A stretch of DNA of 5,940 bases from JBCCRH01 sp039208045 (lineage in GTDB: Bacteria; Bacteroidota; Bacteroidia; Chitinophagales; Saprospiraceae). A program made the translations under genes and the position numbers. The notes beneath the pieces are model-generated. The model had not been told where the DNA came from and did not search any database. It saw only the letters and a program-made list of their open reading frames with translations. Positions 1-5,878 of this stretch are shown here, in pieces; position 1 is the first letter of the stretch, and each line of letters begins with the position of its first letter. Where the stretch lies: NCBI GenBank assembly GCA_039208045.1, contig JBCCRH010000389.1:1-5940 (forward strand). Direction: 5' to 3'.

Positions 1-9
1 CTCGCCAAT

Positions 10-1437
10 TTATAGTCGCTTAATAATAATATGTTGCCCTGCATCAATCCAAGTTTTTGGCTCCATATTATTGAGCTCCATCAAGGTTGGCAAATCGGCT
101 TCTGGCAAATACGTAGGTATATCTCGCAATCTGATTTTTTCGCTTGGCGCAAAATAAAGGGGTACCCCTTCTATTTTAGTTCTTGCAATCATCGCTCCTA
201 CATCTGTAGAGTTCAAACAATCCATAGATACAGTAGCGTCCAAAGGCGTCACCTCATCAACTTTGACCAAGGGGTTAAAGCGCTTTAGCTGCTTGGGGCC
301 AAAAAAAGTTAGCAGCGTATCCGCTACAGCTATAGAATCTTTTGGAATAGCATTCCACTGGCGTAAATGATAAGGAGCACAATCCAATTGTTGTGCAATT
401 TCTTGTAGTGTCTTTCGACCATCCACATACCATATTTTTTCGGTGTAGGCTGTATCATACGATAGGAAAGGGGCATCTAACACAATCGGTGCTTCCCAGA
501 CAGGATGCTCCATTAAATCCATCTTAGCGTTGAAGTACAAATAATCCTGCACCGCAGGCATTACCCGTTGCGGTAAGCATAAAAAATGCCCATTCGCCGA
601 TGCAGGTATATGGTTTTGATGAAAGGATGGATTGAGCGCTTGAATGGTGCCCAAGCTCAGCCCAGTCAGCTGAGCAATGGTGTAGAAGTCTAATTTTTCG
701 TGTATGCTAATCGTAGTAGTGAGCTGCTCATCCAAGGCAGGCATATCCGGTGTGAGCTCATGCTCCTGATAATACTCCATCAAATAAGCTGCGGCAATAT
801 AGGCCGAAACATAGTTTCGGGTTTCTCTAGGCAAAAAGCGCTTAATCTTCCAAAAATTACGGCTTCCCCCCCGCCTTATCGCACGTCGCACACGCCCAGG
901 CCCACCATTGTAGGCAGCCAAGGCCAAAGGCCAACTTTTAAATCGCTCGTATTGTATCATCAGGTAATCTAGCGCTGCCTTAGTAGACTTATGAGGGTCA
1001 CAGCGCTCATCCAGTTGAGTATTAATAGCCAAGCCCTGCTCAATAGCTGTGTAAGGCATAAATTGCCACAAGCCTCCAGCTCCCACTCTAGATGACGCTT
1101 TCGGTAGTAGTGCTGATTCTACAATAGGCAAATATTTGAGTGCACTGGGTAAGCCTTTTTCTTCCAAAAGTTTTTCAAAGAGCGGAAAATAGTTTTGTGC
1201 CCGACCAATAATTCGCTCAGAAAGCGGTCGGTTATAGAGCGTATAGTTTTTGATATATGCTCTCACTACTCTAGTATACTTAGGCTTAAAAAGTGGATCC
1301 TTCAGATTCTTCAAGCGATCTTTTACCACTTTTTCTTCGTAAGCAGGAATGGCTACTCGATCTACTGGCATTACCTGGAAGCTACTACTAAGCATACCCA
1401 GAAAAAGCAGCAATAAGGACTTCACAACGGGGGGCAT
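10..1437 (-). CDS. mltD: MltD-type membrane-bound/exported lytic transglycosylase with LysM-like C-terminal repeats
   Basis: Predicted periplasmic enzyme that cleaves the MurNAc-GlcNAc bond of peptidoglycan with 1,6-anhydro-MurNAc formation. Residues are counted from the ATG at 1437 (475 aa). Residues 1-22 form a signal peptide: one Lys at position 6, then a Leu-rich core. I see no lipobox cysteine, so unlike E. coli MltD it may be a soluble exported protein rather than a lipoprotein. The transglycosylase (SLT, family 1) domain spans about 80-220. It has the catalytic Glu at 107 in LPIVESAL, GLWQFMP at 122-128 and AAYNGGPGRV at 174-183. The C-terminal half has degenerate LysM-like segments around 239-287, 333-379 and 423-475 (the last ending in DAGQHIIIKRL); these would bind glycan. 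The open frame extends upstream to a TTG at 1470, but the ATG puts the signal peptide at the N-terminus and is preferred. The gene lies 104 bp after gatA with no terminator between. The family is secure; the exact paralogue name is less so. Confidence 0.9.
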   Translation of the reverse strand: MPPVVKSLLLLFLGMLSSSFQVMPVDRVAIPAYEEKVVKDRLKNLKDPLFKPKYTRVVRAYIKNYTLYNRPLSERIIGRAQNYFPLFEKLLEEKGLPSALKYLPIVESALLPKASSRVGAGGLWQFMPYTAIEQGLAINTQLDERCDPHKSTKAALDYLMIQYERFKSWPLALAAYNGGPGRVRRAIRRGGSRNFWKIKRFLPRETRNYVSAYIAAAYLMEYYQEHELTPDMPALDEQLTTTISIHEKLDFYTIAQLTGLSLGTIQALNPSFHQNHIPASANGHFLCLPQRVMPAVQDYLYFNAKMDLMEHPVWEAPIVLDAPFLSYDTAYTEKIWYVDGRKTLQEIAQQLDCAPYHLRQWNAIPKDSIAVADTLLTFFGPKQLKRFNPLVKVDEVTPLDATVSMDCLNSTDVGAMIARTKIEGVPLYFAPSEKIRLRDIPTYLPEADLPTLMELNNMEPKTWIDAGQHIIIKRL

Positions 1438-1520
1438 AGTTTTCTCTGTATGGTTTGAGTACGTCACCAAAATAACTCAAGTTCCCCGCAATTGTTGGAA
1501 ATCCTGGCAGTTTTCTCTGT
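1438..1520 (-). repeat. Leader of the lytic transglycosylase gene with a 12-bp direct repeat
   Basis: On the minus strand the 12-mer ACAGAGAAAACT occurs twice in the 104-bp gatA-mltD gap: at 1509-1520, and at 1438-1449 directly against the ATG. The copies are 71 bp apart. The near copy is purine-rich and may serve as the ribosome-binding region. The far copy could be a duplicated leader, a regulator site or chance. A weak -7-like TTATTTTG lies between them, but I could not pair it with a well-spaced TTG, so I do not call a promoter. No hairpin with a T-run follows gatA. Confidence 0.35.
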
Positions 1521-1541
1521 TTTGCACTAAAATCATACTTA

Positions 1542-2975
1542 TTACTGGCCATTTAGGCCTTTAGCGAAAGCTAATAATTCTTGCTCTGCAAAACGCGGCG
1601 CCATCAATTGCATACCGATAGGAAGCCCTGCTTCGTCTGTTCCGACAGGCCAGCAAATCGCGGGAATACCCGTCATATTAGCTTGTACCGTGAAAATATC
1701 CTCTAGATAGACGGAAACTGGATCATCCTCTTTTTCGCCAATTTTCCAGGGAGGGGTTGGGGAGGCTGGCGCCAAAATAAAATCGTAGTCCTCAAAAATA
1801 GCATTGGTGCGCTCTTGAATGAGGCGGCGTGCTTTTTGCGCCTTGGTATAATAAGCATCGTAATAACCAGAACTAAGCACAAAGGTGCCCAGCATAATTC
1901 TACGCTTCACCTCTGCTCCGAAGCCTTCCGTTCGACTCTTCTTATAGGTTTCCATCAAATCTTGGGCGTTCGAGCTGCGATAGCCATAGCGAATGCCATC
2001 ATAGCGAGAAAGATTAGTCGAGGCCTCCGCTGTAGTTAGCACGTAGTAGGCTGCAATAATATGATCCAACAAGTCAAAATCAACTGATGCCACCGTATGC
2101 CCTGCGTGTTGTAAGTCTTCAATTAGCTGATGAGTCGCTTTGCGAATATCCGCGTGCATACCCTCACTTTCTAAGGCTTTCCCAAAATAGGCAATCCGAT
2201 AGCGTTCTTTTGCTACTAATTCTTTGGAATAAGCCGGAACAGGCCTGTGACTAGAAGTACTATCCATCGGATCATTACCCGCCATAATTTCGAGCAGTAA
2301 TGCTGCATCTTCCACACTGTGTGACAGCACGCCGATCTGATCAAAAGAAGAGCCATAAGCCAACAACCCATAGCGCGAAACACGTCCATAAGTCGGCTTC
2401 ATCCCCACCACCCCACAAAAAGCAGCAGGCTGGCGCACCGAACCGCCCGTATCACTACCCAAAGAAGCTAAGCAAGTATCCATTTGCACCGCCACCGCAG
2501 AACCACCAGAAGACCCCCCTGGCACCCGATCTAGAGACGCTCCATTTTTCACCGGCCCATAGTACGAATTTTCATTGCTCGACCCCATCGCAAATTCATC
2601 ACAACTGGTACGGCCAATAATAATCGCATCTTCTGCCAATAGGCGCTCCACAGCGGTTGCCGTAAATAGCGATCGAAAGCCCCCCAGGATCTTAGAGCTA
2701 GCCGTCACCTCGTGATCTTTATAGCAAAGCACATCTTTAATAGAAATCACCGCACCAAATAACCGCCCTATCCCATCTGGCTGAGCAGCCCTCTTTTCGT
2801 CCAATGCCTTGGCTTGTACCTTCGCCTCTTCAGCAAATACTTCGACATAAGCATTGGTCGCTGTGCTTACTTCTATTTGAGCTAAGTAGTAGTCTACCAG
2901 CTCTTGACAGTTCGTTCGTTCTTCTTCTATCGCCTGCCGTACAGCTTGGTAGGTGGCGTATTTGGGTGCTTGCAT
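1542..2975 (-). CDS. gatA: Asp/Glu-tRNA(Asn/Gln) amidotransferase subunit A (GatA)
   Basis: Amidase subunit of the GatCAB complex. It hydrolyses glutamine and delivers ammonia to GatB for conversion of Glu-tRNA(Gln) or Asp-tRNA(Asn) to the amidated form in the cytoplasm. Counted from the ATG at 2975 it is 477 aa, a normal length. The amidase-signature triad is complete: Lys80 in SIKDV, the cis-Ser155 in PGGSSGGSA, and the nucleophile Ser179 in GSDTGGSVRQPA, 24 residues later as in the family. The GatA-typical KPTYGRVSRYGL follows, then DQIGVLSHSVED, and near the C-terminus PASPTPPWKIGEK and LPIGMQLMAP. A GTG at 2984 would add three residues and start 3 bp after the hisS stop; the ATG starts 12 bp after it. 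Neither has a clear Shine-Dalgarno site, so the start is undecided; I chose the ATG. Partners gatB and gatC are not in the window, so which of the two tRNA substrates applies cannot be told here. Confidence 0.96.
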   Translation of the reverse strand: MQAPKYATYQAVRQAIEEERTNCQELVDYYLAQIEVSTATNAYVEVFAEEAKVQAKALDEKRAAQPDGIGRLFGAVISIKDVLCYKDHEVTASSKILGGFRSLFTATAVERLLAEDAIIIGRTSCDEFAMGSSNENSYYGPVKNGASLDRVPGGSSGGSAVAVQMDTCLASLGSDTGGSVRQPAAFCGVVGMKPTYGRVSRYGLLAYGSSFDQIGVLSHSVEDAALLLEIMAGNDPMDSTSSHRPVPAYSKELVAKERYRIAYFGKALESEGMHADIRKATHQLIEDLQHAGHTVASVDFDLLDHIIAAYYVLTTAEASTNLSRYDGIRYGYRSSNAQDLMETYKKSRTEGFGAEVKRRIMLGTFVLSSGYYDAYYTKAQKARRLIQERTNAIFEDYDFILAPASPTPPWKIGEKEDDPVSVYLEDIFTVQANMTGIPAICWPVGTDEAGLPIGMQLMAPRFAEQELLAFAKGLNGQ

Positions 2976-2987
2976 CTGTGACACTGC

Positions 2988-4349
2988 TTACGCTAATTTT
3001 TCAATGATGGCGGCTAAAGTTAACTGCTCCTGCTCTCCCGACTCCATGTTCTTAAGGCTCAATTGCCCAGTTTTCATCTCCTCACTACCAATCAGAACGA
3101 CAAAAGGGGCATTCCGAGCATTGGCATATTTCATCTGCTTCTTCAGCTTCGTTGCTTCAGGATACAGCTCCGCATTAATCCCTGCTGCTCGTGCCTGCGT
3201 AGTGGCTTTAAAAGCATAACTCAAGGTCTCTTCGTCAAAAGCGATAAACAAGACTTTCAGCTCGTTTGTACTAGCATCGGGATACAAATCCAACTCTTCC
3301 AGCACGTCATAAATGCGGGCAGCGCCAAACGAGATACCTACACCTGATACTCCTTTCAGGCCAAAAATCCCCGTCAAATCATCATAGCGGCCTCCACCGC
3401 CAATACTCCCCATCTTTACATTAGCCTGAGCGGGAACGCTCGTATCCACCGCTACTTCGTAGATACAGCCTGTATAATAGCTCAAACCACGCGCCAGCGT
3501 AATGTCAAATAGCACAGTGTTTGTGGCGCTAGCTGGGTCGTAGTACCCAAATACCGTCTCCAACTCTGTAATCCCCTTCATTCCAGTTTCGCTTTGCGCA
3601 AATAGTGGTTTCAGCTCCTCCAAGCTTTTGACTTGCAGCACTTCCGTGATTTTTTGAATGGCTGCTTCGCCAATACCGCGCTTCGCCATTTCTCGTTGCA
3701 CCCCTTCCAATCCGATCTTGTCGAGTTTATCAATGGCTACCGTCATTTCTGCAAAGCGGTCGGTAATACCCGCCACTTCTGCGATACCCGAAAGTATTTT
3801 TCTATTGTTAATCTTAATGATCACTTGCACGCCAAACTTAGCGAAGGCCTCATCATAAATCTGTGCTAGCTCCGCCTCATACACAAGGGAATCAGAGCCT
3901 ACCACATCCACATCACACTGGTAAAATTCCTGATAGCGCCCCTTTTGTGGACGATCTGCTCGCCATACCGGCTGTATTTGATACCGTTTGAAAGGAAAGG
4001 CAATGTCGTTTTGATTCATCACCACAAAGCGGGCAAAAGGAACCGTAAGGTCGTAGCGTAGGCCGCGCTTAGAAATGGAGTTTGTCAGTTTGGTGGAGTC
4101 TAGAGTACTCAAGGCTTCTTTATTCGCTTTCGCTAAATAATCCCCATTATTCAGCACTTTAAATAGGAGCTTATCTCCTTCTTCGCCGTATTTACCCGTC
4201 AAAGTATTGAGGCTTTCCATCGTTGGTGTCTCGATGGGCTGATAGCCGTAGCGCACGAATATTTCGCGTAAGGTATTGAAGATATAGTTGCGACGATTGA
4301 CCTGTTGGGGGCCAAAGTCGCGGGTTCCTTTTGGTATGGATGGTTTCAT
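2988..4349 (-). CDS. hisS: Histidyl-tRNA synthetase (HisRS)
   Basis: Class II aminoacyl-tRNA synthetase that charges tRNA(His) with histidine using ATP; cytoplasmic homodimer in the family. It is 453 aa from the chosen ATG, longer than the 424 aa of E. coli. The N-terminus KPSIPKGTRDFGP (2-14) is typical. Further landmarks are RYDLTVPFARFV at 98-109, motif 2 around 127-145 (WRADRPQKGRYQEFYQ, with Arg130), the histidine-binding segment LARGLSYYTG at 285-294 with catalytic Arg287, and motif 3 from GGGGRYDDL (317-325) to GVGISFGAARI (336-346). The anticodon-binding domain is about 363-453. The frame continues upstream to an ATG at 4394, adding 15 residues, but that extension is GC-rich, runs through a 6-bp hairpin and is absent from family N-termini. 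The chosen ATG is preceded by an A-rich AAACAAGAAAGAAC leader, normal for Bacteroidota. It lies 127 bp after pheS and almost touches gatA. Confidence 0.97.
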   Translation of the reverse strand: MKPSIPKGTRDFGPQQVNRRNYIFNTLREIFVRYGYQPIETPTMESLNTLTGKYGEEGDKLLFKVLNNGDYLAKANKEALSTLDSTKLTNSISKRGLRYDLTVPFARFVVMNQNDIAFPFKRYQIQPVWRADRPQKGRYQEFYQCDVDVVGSDSLVYEAELAQIYDEAFAKFGVQVIIKINNRKILSGIAEVAGITDRFAEMTVAIDKLDKIGLEGVQREMAKRGIGEAAIQKITEVLQVKSLEELKPLFAQSETGMKGITELETVFGYYDPASATNTVLFDITLARGLSYYTGCIYEVAVDTSVPAQANVKMGSIGGGGRYDDLTGIFGLKGVSGVGISFGAARIYDVLEELDLYPDASTNELKVLFIAFDEETLSYAFKATTQARAAGINAELYPEATKLKKQMKYANARNAPFVVLIGSEEMKTGQLSLKNMESGEQEQLTLAAIIEKLA

Positions 4350-4369
4350 GTTCTTTCTTGTTTGTTTTA

Positions 4370-4385
4370 CCGGAGCTGCCTCCGG
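4370..4385 (-). other. Small GC-rich hairpin in the hisS leader
   Basis: CCGGAG and CTCCGG form a perfect 6-bp stem around a 4-nt loop, 20 nt upstream of the hisS ATG. No T-run follows it on the minus strand, so it is not a standard terminator. It could mark the end of a repeat remnant or modestly affect hisS translation. It may equally be incidental in a GC-rich patch. Confidence 0.3.
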
Positions 4386-4418
4386 CGGGCCCACTGAGGG
4401 CGAGCGTAGCTTTTTCTA

Positions 4419-4449
4419 TAAACATAGCCCGTGCCAAGCGGATTTGCAA
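4419..4449 (-). promoter_or_regulatory. Possible internal Bacteroidota-type promoter for hisS-gatA
   Basis: On the minus strand TTG (4447-4449) is followed after exactly 20 bp by TATGTTTA (4419-4426). This matches 7 of 8 positions of the -7 consensus TAnnTTTG, lacking the final G. The spacing is the same as at the better promoter before pheS. It would give a leader of roughly 65 nt before the hisS ATG. The TTG falls in the loop of the quasi-palindrome at 4438-4454. The missing G and the short motif make this tentative. Confidence 0.35.
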
Positions 4450-4454
4450 TCCGC
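4438..4454. repeat. Intergenic quasi-palindrome GCGGATT-TGC-AATCCGC (REP-like)
   Basis: Two perfect 7-bp arms, GCGGATT and AATCCGC, flank a 3-nt centre TGC between pheS and hisS. It has the same build as the AACCT-TGG-AGGTT elements upstream of pheS: short arms around a 3-nt core. This suggests a class of short dispersed palindromic repeats in this genome. Only one copy of this version is in the window, so its dispersal is inferred. There is no T-run, so it is unlikely to terminate transcription; in an operon such a stem could protect mRNA ends. Confidence 0.55.
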
Positions 4455-4476
4455 AAGGAGTCCACCCATAATTTCT

Positions 4477-5514
4477 TTATCTCGCATTAACAAACTGCTT
4501 TAAGAAGCGGACATCATTTTCAAAAAGCAGACGAATATCATCAATTTTATAAAGAAGCATCGCCTGCCGCTCAATACCCATGCCGAAGGCAAAGCCGGAG
4601 TACCGATCAGGATCAATACCGCAATTTTGGAGGACATTGGGGTCCACCATGCCGCAGCCCAGGATTTCTAGCCAGCCAGTGCCTTTTGTGATTCGGTAAT
4701 CGGTTTCGTCTTTTAGGCCCCAGTATACATCCACTTCGGCGCTGGGCTCCGTGAAGGGGAAGTAGGAGGGGCGCATACGAATGCGAGCGTCGGGGCCGTA
4801 CATTTCTTTGGCGAAGTACAGCAGAGTTTGCTTGAGGTCGGCAAAGGATACATTTTCATCGATGTAGAGACCTTCCACTTGGTGGAATTGGCAGTGCGCG
4901 CGAGCGGAGACCGTTTCGTTGCGGTACACTCTTCCTGGAGCAATGATGCGGATGGGAGGCTGTTGGCTTTTCATCACGCGGGCCTGCACGGAGGAGGTGT
5001 GGGTACGCAAGAGCATGGAGGTACTATCCTTGAGGTAGTAAGTATCTTGCATATCGCGGGCAGGGTGGTCTTCTGGCGTATTCATCGCGGTGAAGTTGTG
5101 CCAATCGTCTTCTATCTCGCGCTCTTCTTCTACGATAAACCCAATGCGCTCAAATATTTTGATGATGCGATTCATGGTGATCGAAATCGGGTGGCGGGCA
5201 CCTAATGCTTGTGGATCACCAGGGGCACTCAGGTCGAGCTGCTGCGCAGCAGCAGCTTCCTGCTGTGATTCGAGGGTGCTCTTTAGGTTTTGGAATTTCT
5301 GCTCCGCCGTTTCCTTCAGGCTATTCACTAGCTGTCCAAATTCTGCCTTGCGCTCTTTGGCAATATTTCGGATTTCTCCAAATAGGGGTTTGATGGTATT
5401 TTTGGAGCCCAAATACTTAATGCGAAATTGCTCTAGCTCGTCCAAGGACTGAGGAGCATTCTCCTTAATCTCGTCTAGTACTTTTTTTACCTTATCAAAA
5501 ATCTCCGCTGACAT
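4477..5514 (-). CDS. pheS: Phenylalanyl-tRNA synthetase alpha subunit (PheS)
   Basis: Catalytic alpha subunit of the alpha2-beta2 class II enzyme that charges tRNA(Phe) in the cytoplasm; the beta subunit gene pheT is not in the window. It is 345 aa from the chosen ATG, usual for the family. Residues 1-90 are a charged, helical coiled-coil arm that contacts tRNA, followed by an Ala/Gln-rich linker (AAAAQQ at 87-92). The catalytic domain has HPISITMNRI (108-117), motif 2 with GRVYRNETVSARAHCQFHQVEGL beginning at 194, the phenylalanine-site segment FPFTEPSAEVDV (252-263), and motif 3 GFAFGMGIERQAML (307-320). The open frame runs on to 5658, but its extra 48 residues would read through the promoter and the intergenic repeats, so the ATG at 5514 is the start. 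Its leader is A-rich without a clear Shine-Dalgarno site. The linker DNA holds a perfect 16-bp palindrome at 5238-5253 built from GCT/GCA/CAG-type codons. Likely the first gene of an operon with hisS and gatA. Confidence 0.97.
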   Translation of the reverse strand: MSAEIFDKVKKVLDEIKENAPQSLDELEQFRIKYLGSKNTIKPLFGEIRNIAKERKAEFGQLVNSLKETAEQKFQNLKSTLESQQEAAAAQQLDLSAPGDPQALGARHPISITMNRIIKIFERIGFIVEEEREIEDDWHNFTAMNTPEDHPARDMQDTYYLKDSTSMLLRTHTSSVQARVMKSQQPPIRIIAPGRVYRNETVSARAHCQFHQVEGLYIDENVSFADLKQTLLYFAKEMYGPDARIRMRPSYFPFTEPSAEVDVYWGLKDETDYRITKGTGWLEILGCGMVDPNVLQNCGIDPDRYSGFAFGMGIERQAMLLYKIDDIRLLFENDVRFLKQFVNAR

Positions 5515-5548
5515 AACCGACGTTTTTTCGCTTTTTTTAAATAAGTCA

Positions 5549-5579
5549 CAAAAGTAAGGTCTTCGTTCCGGTTTGCCAA
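5549..5579 (-). promoter_or_regulatory. Bacteroidota-type promoter of pheS
   Basis: On the minus strand TTG (5577-5579) and TACTTTTG (5549-5556) are separated by 20 bp. TACTTTTG fits the phylum's -7 consensus TAnnTTTG at every fixed position, and TTG is the core of the -33 box. Transcription would start near 5543, giving a short A-rich leader of about 30 nt before the ATG. That is too short for a T-box or an attenuator. The match is seen directly; activity is inferred. Confidence 0.7.
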
Positions 5580-5591
5580 GCGGGCCGGCAT

Positions 5592-5669
5592 AACCTTGGA
5601 GGTTGACACATGCGTGATGGGACAACCTTGGAGGTTTTTCCAGGTTCGCACTGGTCAACCTCCAAGGTT
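5592..5669. repeat. Three evenly spaced AACCTTGGAGGTT quasi-palindromes
   Basis: The 13-mer AACCTTGGAGGTT occurs at 5592-5604 and 5624-5636, and inverted at 5657-5669 (AACCTCCAAGGTT). Each has 5-bp arms AACCT/AGGTT around a 3-nt core, so orientation differs only in the core. Starts are 32 and 33 bp apart with gaps of 19 and 20 bp, close to three helical turns. Copies 1 and 3 share 16 bp in inverted orientation. Copies 2 and 3 can form a 13-bp stem, with CCAG/CTGG (5640-5643, 5651-5654) pairing inside the loop. Copy 1 lies 12 bp upstream of the pheS -33 box. They are either dispersed repeats or an operator array; the sequence alone does not decide. Confidence 0.7.
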
Positions 5670-5685
5670 TAGCGGGGGGCCGCAG
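5666..5685 (-). repeat. 20-bp direct repeat, intergenic copy
   Basis: The plus-strand 20-mer ggtttagcggggggccgcag is identical to the copy at 5859-5878, 193 bp away and in the same orientation. It overlaps the third quasi-palindrome by four bases. The core CCGCTAAA (minus strand) appears four times in this region, always in the same orientation: 5668-5675, 5803-5810, 5850-5857 and 5861-5868. These look like boundary sequences of dispersed intergenic repeats. Confidence 0.7.
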
Positions 5686-5703
5686 CCCAGATAGGAGCGG
5701 TAG

Positions 5704-5801
5704 GAGGTGCTTTGGTAGCTTAGTGAGGCAAGGAGTAGCGAAGGCTGAGCGAAAAGCGAAGACGAGCTGCGACTATGCCAAACAAGCTACCAAAGTGCCT
5801 C
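5704..5801. repeat. 98-bp inverted-repeat element, possible MITE or structured RNA
   Basis: CTTTGGTAGCTT (5710-5721) is the exact reverse complement of 5784-5795. The pairing resumes after two non-Watson-Crick positions with GAGG (5704-5707) and CCTC (5798-5801), giving an 18-bp stem around a 62-nt loop. The two interrupted positions are U·G and G·U in a plus-strand RNA but A/C mismatches in a minus-strand RNA. The loop is rich in GCGAA-type repeats and encodes nothing recognisable. Near-identical AGCGGTAG (5696-5703) and AGCGGATAG (5806-5814) flank it, but differ by one base insertion, so a target-site duplication is not established. Confidence 0.55.
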
Positions 5802-5812
5802 ATTTAGCGGAT

Positions 5813-5834
5813 AGCCCCGATAGCTATCGGGGCT
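5813..5834. repeat. Perfect 22-bp palindrome downstream of the rhomboid gene
   Basis: The half-site AGCCCCGATAG is followed at once by its exact reverse complement. It lies 27 bp past the rhomboid stop codon, where a 3'-end hairpin would be expected, but no T-run follows on the minus strand (ATCCGCTAAATG). It could be a factor-independent 3'-end stabiliser, a terminator of unusual type or a protein-binding dyad. The symmetry is certain, the role is not. Confidence 0.7.
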
Positions 5835-5858
5835 GCCCAAAGTACCCGTTTTAGCGGT

Positions 5859-5878
5859 GGTTTAGCGGGGGGCCGCAG
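5859..5878 (-). repeat. 20-bp direct repeat, copy inside the end of the rhomboid gene
   Basis: Identical to 5666-5685. Read on the minus strand this copy contains the last codons (…GCG GCC CCC CGC) and the TAA stop of the rhomboid gene. The protein's C-terminal AAPR and its termination therefore come from repeat sequence. Confidence 0.7.

Noticed and set aside
1547..1559. GGCC-ATTTA-GGCC as a gatA terminator
   Set aside because: The stem is only 4 bp, lies within the last gatA codons and is not followed by a T-run.
2300..2620. 106-codon plus-strand frame opposite gatA
   Set aside because: Low-complexity Pro/His/Lys-rich product antisense to the conserved GatA active-site region; a shadow frame.
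4350..4394. N-terminal extension of hisS by 15 residues
   Set aside because: It is encoded by GC-rich hairpin sequence, whereas the family begins at KPSIPKGTRDF next to the chosen ATG.
4192..4449. 85-codon minus-strand frame overlapping the hisS start
   Set aside because: It overlaps hisS in another frame and includes the REP-like palindrome; it has no recognisable protein features.
4828..5205. 125-codon plus-strand frame opposite pheS
   Set aside because: Antisense to conserved PheS catalytic sequence, with no family resemblance or start signals.
5238..5253. Perfect 16-bp palindrome GCTGCTGCGCAGCAGC in pheS
   Set aside because: It falls in the Ala/Gln-rich linker, where repeated GCA/GCT/CAG codons produce such symmetry readily.
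5515..5658. N-terminal extension of the pheS reading frame by 48 residues
   Set aside because: It reads through the promoter and two repeat units, and the family's N-terminus fits the ATG at 5514.
5592..5669. Evenly spaced short repeats resembling a small CRISPR array
   Set aside because: Only three 13-bp units, one inverted, with 19-20 bp gaps; CRISPR repeats are longer and all in one orientation, and no cas gene is present.
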